A DNA stretch of 64,000 nt, taken from the NCBI RefSeq assembly GCF_003385185.1, contig NZ_PQHZ01000016.1, forward strand, positions 1-64,000, written 5' to 3'. How positions within the stretch are numbered: position 1 is the first letter of the stretch; the number at the start of each line of letters is the position of its first letter. Of the stretch, positions 60,579-64,000 are shown one piece after another. This DNA is from Amycolatopsis palatopharyngis. GTDB lineage: Bacteria > Actinomycetota > Actinomycetes > Mycobacteriales > Pseudonocardiaceae. Position numbers and translations under genes: made by a program. The notes beneath the pieces are model-generated. The model made no database searches. It was not told where the DNA came from and was given only the letters and a program-made list of their open reading frames with translations.

Positions 60579-61028
60579 ATGCCCGTACGCGATGCCGTGG
60601 AAGGCGACGTCGAGGAGATCTGCGCGCTGATCGAGGAGCACGCCCGCTACGAGGGAAACGACGAGCTCGTCCTCGACCGCGAGGACATGCGGCGGCACCT
60701 CTTCGGCACGGACCCCAAGGCGTGGGTGCTGATCGCCGAGCCGCCGGGGCAGCAGGGCACGGTGGCCGGTTTCGCCTTCTGCACCTGGAGCTTCTCCACC
60801 TGGGAGGCGCGCCCGGGGATCTGGCTCGACGACGTGTTCATCCGGCCCGAGCACCGCAGGTACGGACTCGGCGGGGAACTACTGGCGGAGCTGCGTGATC
60901 GCACCGCCGGCAGGGTCGAGTGGGATATGCAGGAGGGCAACGACAGGGCGGCCGCGTTCTACAAGCAGCTCGGTGCGCAGGAGGTGCACGGGTGGACCCG
61001 CTACCGGTGGCGGCCCGCGCGGGAGTGA
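60579..61028 (+). CDS. GNAT-family N-acetyltransferase
   Basis: A 149-aa GNAT acetyltransferase. The fold signature is WLDDVFIRPEHRRYGLGGEL, with the acetyl-CoA loop R-R-Y-G-L-G (motif A, about residues 85-105), and AAAFYKQLGAQEV (motif B) near residue 130. The N-terminus PVRDAVEGDVEEICALIEEH is typical of diamine/aminoglycoside-type GNATs. AAAAGGAGAGCAC is an excellent ribosome-binding site 4-9 nt before the ATG at 60579, and the gene begins 14 bp after the amidohydrolase stop, so they share an operon. Substrate unknown. Confidence 0.92.
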   Translation: MPVRDAVEGDVEEICALIEEHARYEGNDELVLDREDMRRHLFGTDPKAWVLIAEPPGQQGTVAGFAFCTWSFSTWEARPGIWLDDVFIRPEHRRYGLGGELLAELRDRTAGRVEWDMQEGNDRAAAFYKQLGAQEVHGWTRYRWRPARE

Positions 61029-61049
61029 GGGCGCCGTATCGTATGCGGT

Positions 61050-61733
61050 ATGCCTGATGGAACGAATCGGCGGTCCTCGTCCATCGAGGACTACCTCAGG
61101 GTGATCTACGGTCTGGCGGAGCGGGGCGAGCCGGTGACGAACACCTCGCTGGCGAGCCGCCTCGAGGTGAGCCCTTCGTCGGCGTCGGGCATGGTGACCA
61201 AGCTCTCCCAGCAGGGGCTGGTCGCCCACGTTCCGTACCGCGGTATCGAGCTGACCGGGGAAGGACGCCTGCTCGCGCGCGCCGTACTGCGCAGGCACCG
61301 GCTGATCGAGTCCTACCTGGTTTCCGAACTCGGCTACACCTGGGACGAGGTGCACGTCGAGGCCGACCAGCTCGAACACGCGGTATCCGACCGGCTGATC
61401 GAGCGCATCGCGGCGAAACTGGGCAACCCGGTGCGCGATCCGCACGGCGATCCGATTCCAGCGATGGACGGCAGTGTCGAGGAGTTGCCCACGCACCTGC
61501 TGGACGAGCTGGAGCCGGGCACCGTTGGCGAGATCGTGCGCGTCTGGGACACCGATCCGGAGCTGCTGCGGTATCTGTCCGAGCGTGCTATCGGCCTCGG
61601 TGAGCGGATCGAGGTGGTCGAGCGCCAGCCGTTCGGCGGGCCGATAGTGGTCCGGGTGGGGTCACCGGCGCAGGCGGCGACGCACGCGCTCGGTAAGGAG
61701 ATCGCCCAGGCACTGTCCGTGGCGGTGCGGTAG
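61050..61733 (+). CDS. DtxR-family metal-dependent regulator (MntR/SirR-like)
   Basis: A 227-aa DtxR-family repressor that binds DNA when loaded with a divalent metal. Residues 1-65 form the winged helix (SIEDYLRVIYGLAERGEPVT, LASRLEVSPSSASGMVTKL), 66-140 the dimerisation/metal domain (RRHRLIESYLVSELGYTWDE, VHVEADQLEHAVSDRLIERI) with metal ligands His and Glu, and the C-terminal FeoA-like SH3 domain ends at the C-terminus. The sequence around PDGTNRRSSSIEDYLR is closer to the MntR/SirR branch than to IdeR. ATG 61050 has no ribosome-binding site. It may sense Mn2+ or Fe2+. Confidence 0.9.
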   Translation: MPDGTNRRSSSIEDYLRVIYGLAERGEPVTNTSLASRLEVSPSSASGMVTKLSQQGLVAHVPYRGIELTGEGRLLARAVLRRHRLIESYLVSELGYTWDEVHVEADQLEHAVSDRLIERIAAKLGNPVRDPHGDPIPAMDGSVEELPTHLLDELEPGTVGEIVRVWDTDPELLRYLSERAIGLGERIEVVERQPFGGPIVVRVGSPAQAATHALGKEIAQALSVAVR

Positions 61734-61738
61734 AAGCC

Positions 61739-62596
61739 CTACGCCTGCTTCTCGGCGACGCCGCACCAGGCGAACGGTTTCGCAGCCAGATCGCGTGGCG
61801 GCAGGTTGTCCGCGTCGAAGTCGGGGCGCCAGTCGGTCAGGTGGGTCACCCCGGGCTCGAGCAGGTCCAGTCCGTCGAACCACGACGCGATCTCCTCGCG
61901 TGGCCGCAGCCAGACCGGGTTGGCCGTCGACTTGTACTGCTCGGCGAAGCGGAGCACACCCGCCGCGGCCTCCGGGTCGTCCGGAACGGTCATATGTGAC
62001 AGCGCGAGCCAGCTGCCCGCGCGTAGCCGGTCGGTGTAGGCCTTGATGATGTCCAGTGGCCGGTCGTCGGGACCGACGAAGTGCAGCACGGCGATCATCA
62101 GCAGGCAGACCGGCTGATCGAGGTCGATGAGCCGCTGGGTCTCCGGATCGTTGAGGATCGCATTGGGATGCCGCATGTCCTGCTGCACGAGGGCAGCCCA
62201 GTCGGTCGCGCCCTCGCGTTCCAGGATCAGCCTGGCGTGTGCCGCCGCGACCGCCTCGAAGTCGACGTAGACCACGCTGGCGTGCTCCGACTCCGGCAGG
62301 TGGTCGCGGACCACCTCGTGCACGTTGCCCACGGTGGGCACGCCGGAGCCGAGGTCGATGAACTGCCTGATCCCGGCATCGAGGGCCGCGCGGACGGCGC
62401 GGTTCATGAACTGCCGGTTGTGCCGCGAGCCGTGCTTGGCGTGCGGCCAGAGTTGTTCGATCTTCCTGCCGAACTCGCGGTCGACCGCCCAGTTCTGGGT
62501 GCCGCCGAGGTACCAGTCGTAGATCCGGGCCGCCGACGGCTTCTCGAGGTCGACACCAGGAGGCGCTTCTGGTGAACGGTCTTCGCCGTCGGTCAT
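61739..62596 (-). CDS. SAM-dependent methyltransferase, DUF574 family
   Basis: A 285-aa protein of the actinobacterial DUF574 family, usually annotated as S-adenosylmethionine-dependent methyltransferases. Hallmarks: KPSAARIYDWYLGGTQNWAV near residue 23, the SAM-binding FIDLGSGVPTVGNVHEV near residue 78, VVYVDFEAVAAAHARLIL and TDWRPDFDADNLPPRDLA near the C-terminus. No activity has been shown for most members, which occur in large paralogue sets in this phylum. The ATG at 62596 has GGGGGT about 9 nt upstream; an in-frame GTG at 62614 exists. It converges on the MntR-like gene with 5 bp between stops. Confidence 0.92.
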   Translation of the reverse strand: MTDGEDRSPEAPPGVDLEKPSAARIYDWYLGGTQNWAVDREFGRKIEQLWPHAKHGSRHNRQFMNRAVRAALDAGIRQFIDLGSGVPTVGNVHEVVRDHLPESEHASVVYVDFEAVAAAHARLILEREGATDWAALVQQDMRHPNAILNDPETQRLIDLDQPVCLLMIAVLHFVGPDDRPLDIIKAYTDRLRAGSWLALSHMTVPDDPEAAAGVLRFAEQYKSTANPVWLRPREEIASWFDGLDLLEPGVTHLTDWRPDFDADNLPPRDLAAKPFAWCGVAEKQA

Positions 62597-62714
62597 GCTG
62601 GTTACCCCCGTCACGTTCGGTGATGCCTACGCAGGCTATCGGACCCCGCCGAACGCCTGCCACGGCCATGAGTCGGACGCCGCCCGCCGGCCCGCAGCCC
62701 CGCGCCAGAGGTGT

Positions 62715-62825
62715 TCCCCAATGTGGCATTGGGGAACTCCAACGTCCCGAATGCCGCATTGGGGAACTTGAACGTCCCGAATGCCGCATTGGGGAACACC
62801 AGCGTCCCGAATGCCACATTGGGGG
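62715..62825. repeat. 30-bp-period palindrome array, 4 units, behind LuxR gene
   Basis: Four 21-bp units at 62715-62735, 62745-62765, 62775-62795 and 62805-62825, separated by spacers ACTCCAACG, ACTTGAACG and ACACCAGCG. The first unit is the GTGGCA form, the last is the reverse-complementary GCCACA form, and the two middle units (TCCCGAATG, then CCGC, then ATTGGGGA) are identical. It lies 10 bp after the response-regulator stop (minus strand). Confidence 0.95.
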
Positions 62826-62835
62826 CGTTTGACGC

Positions 62836-63507
62836 TCAGCCTGCCGGGGTTACCAGGCCGCTTTCGTAGGCGGCGATGACCAGTTGGGCGCGGTCGCGTG
62901 CACCCAGTTTGGCCAGTAGCCGGCCGATGTGCGTTTTCACCGTCGCCATGCTCAGGTGCAGCTCGGCGGCGAGCTCGTCGTTCGACAAGCCTGCGGCGAT
63001 CAGCGCGAGCACCTCCCGCTCGCGTGCGGTCACCCCGTCGAGCGTGCGCTGCGGGGTGCGCCGGGGCAGCGGACGGGCCGCGAACTCGGCGATCAACCGT
63101 CGAGTGACGGTGGGTGCGAGCAGGCCCTCACCCGCCGCGACGACGCGGACGGCCGACAGCAGATCGGCGGGCGGGGTGTCCTTGAGCAGGAAGCCGCTTG
63201 CCCCGGCCCGCAGCGCCGCGAAGACATAGGAGTCCAGATCGAAGGTGGTGAGGATCAGGACACGGGGACCGGCGGCAGCCGCACACAGCCGCCGCGTCGC
63301 CTCGATGCCGTCCATCTCCGGCATGCGCACGTCCATCAGAACGACATCGGGTCGTTCCCGCACGGCCAGTTCGACGGCCTCGGCACCGTTTCCCGCCTCG
63401 CCGACGACGGTGAGCCCTGGCGCGCTCTCCAGCAGCATCCGGAAACTGCCCCGCAACAGTGCCTGATCGTCCGCGATCAGCACCCGGACCTGTCTCTCCG
63501 CGTTCAC
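62836..63507 (-). CDS. LuxR-type (NarL/FixJ) response regulator
   Basis: A 223-aa response regulator. Receiver domain (1-120): acidic pocket VLIADDQALLR, phospho-acceptor Asp in VVLMDVRMPEMDGIEATRR (about residue 56), and Thr/Lys in LTTFDLDSY and FLLKDTPP. The C-terminal LuxR helix-turn-helix is GVTAREREVLALIAAGLSND then ELHLSMATVKTHIGRLLAKL. The GTG at 63507 overlaps the histidine kinase stop in GTGA, so the two are co-translated. It probably activates a local promoter, maybe its own. A palindrome array follows its stop. Confidence 0.94.
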   Translation of the reverse strand: MNAERQVRVLIADDQALLRGSFRMLLESAPGLTVVGEAGNGAEAVELAVRERPDVVLMDVRMPEMDGIEATRRLCAAAAGPRVLILTTFDLDSYVFAALRAGASGFLLKDTPPADLLSAVRVVAAGEGLLAPTVTRRLIAEFAARPLPRRTPQRTLDGVTAREREVLALIAAGLSNDELAAELHLSMATVKTHIGRLLAKLGARDRAQLVIAAYESGLVTPAG

Positions 63508-64000
63508 GTCGCGTCCCCGCCCCGGAAGGGCAGGGTGGCGGTCACGGCGAATCCTCCCGAGTCCCCCGGATTCCGTTGTCCTGCCTCGAATGTGCCGTCG
63601 TACACGGCCACCCGCTCCCGCATTCCGATGAGGCCGTGGCCGGGGACGGTCTGATCCGCCGGCTGGCGGAGGCCGGGTCCGTCGTCGGTCACCTCGATTC
63701 GCACCTCGCCGTCCCCGATTCGCACCCGCACCTGGCAGTGTGCGGGCGCCGCGTGCCGAACCACGTTCGTGAGCGCCTCCTGCACGATCCGGAACGCCGA
63801 CACCTCCACTCCGTCGGGCAATCGGTCCTGCCCGTCGACCTCCAGCTCCACCGTCACCCCCGCCATCCTCGCGTGCTCGGCCAGCGCGGGCAGCCCGGCA
63901 AGGCCAGGTACGGGCGTGAGTTCGGTATCCAGTTCCGCACCCGAACGCAGGACACCGAGGACGTGGCGCATCTCCACGAGGGCTTCGCGTGTCGTGGTCT
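63504..64000 (-). CDS. Sensor histidine kinase, C-terminal part (cut by right window edge)
   Basis: The frame is open to the right edge and encodes the last 165 residues of a NarL-type two-component histidine kinase. The segment TTREALVEMRHVLGVLRSGA is the end of the HisKA_3 dimerisation helix; the HATPase_c domain follows with FRIVQEALTNVVRHA (N-box), VTDDGPGLRQP (G1) and GHGLIGMRERVAVYDG (G2). An internal ATG at 63977 is not a start. It is upstream of and overlaps the LuxR response regulator. The sensory part lies outside the window. Confidence 0.95.
   Translation of the reverse strand, partial: TTTREALVEMRHVLGVLRSGAELDTELTPVPGLAGLPALAEHARMAGVTVELEVDGQDRLPDGVEVSAFRIVQEALTNVVRHAAPAHCQVRVRIGDGEVRIEVTDDGPGLRQPADQTVPGHGLIGMRERVAVYDGTFEAGQRNPGDSGGFAVTATLPFRGGDAT

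Noticed and set aside
62715-62825. Regular repeat-spacer array as CRISPR
   Set aside because: The spacers are only 9 nt and near-identical, repeats are palindromic 21-mers with variants, and no cas gene is present.

Overview
High-GC, densely packed actinobacterial chromosome. Abundant GTG/TTG starts, ATGA/GTGA-coupled gene pairs, many TetR regulators, DUF2537, DUF2530, DUF3027, DUF574 methyltransferase, SepH, an EphD-type hydrolase-reductase fusion and mycobacterial-type mIHF all point to the Actinomycetales. The content best fits a Pseudonocardiaceae member (Amycolatopsis/Saccharomonospora-like); the genus is inference. No phage, transposase, rRNA, tRNA or CRISPR-Cas was seen.

Layout. 0-8.8 kb: a proline-rich protein cut by the left edge, a secreted glutaminyl cyclotransferase-like lipoprotein, DUF3027 overlapping a 967-aa sacsin-like ATPase, DUF2530, an AzgA-type purine permease and an ECF sigma factor/CU044_5270 pair. 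8.8-15.6 kb: MarR-MFS pair, arylamine N-acetyltransferase, superoxide dismutase, heme oxygenase with its TetR neighbour, and a glutamate-cysteine ligase homologue. 15.8-27 kb: TrmH methyltransferase, DUF2537, MmcQ/YjbR, sepH, serC, serine hydrolase coupled to an L-lactate permease, ephD-TetR and citA. 27-41 kb: secreted lipase/TetR, pdxH, MFS, APC permease, aldose epimerase, amidohydrolase, acyl-CoA dehydrogenase/TetR, PfkB kinase, gltA, photolyase. 41-64 kb: ABC exporter, TetR-glpD, C39 protease, thioesterase, Tat-type phosphoesterase, fadD, mihF, isochorismate synthase facing a Sfp-type phosphopantetheinyl transferase, acyl-CoA dehydrogenase, a coupled enoyl-CoA hydratase/acyl-CoA ligase/TetR operon, amidohydrolase-GNAT-MntR-like regulator, DUF574 methyltransferase and a two-component system cut by the right edge.

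The genes are mostly core and lipid/central metabolism: two citrate synthases, fatty-acyl activation and beta-oxidation with local TetR control, lactate uptake, serine and PLP biosynthesis. Iron and oxidative-stress genes (SOD, heme oxygenase, isochorismate synthase, PPTase) are also present.

The least explained material is intergenic. (1) At 10.77-10.89 kb a near-consensus IdeR/DtxR iron box overlaps a good promoter that fires into an approximately 85-nt segment ending in a hairpin, between convergent genes: a candidate iron-regulated small RNA. (2) Three arrays with an exact 30-bp period (21-bp palindrome plus 9-bp spacer) each lie 10-40 bp behind a stop codon, and their first and last units are reverse complements. 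(3) A second family of 20-24-bp palindromes centred on TTTCCCGGGAAA occurs six times. (4) There is a 4 x 21-bp tandem repeat at 35.4 kb and a 95-bp direct repeat upstream of the first divergent gene pair.
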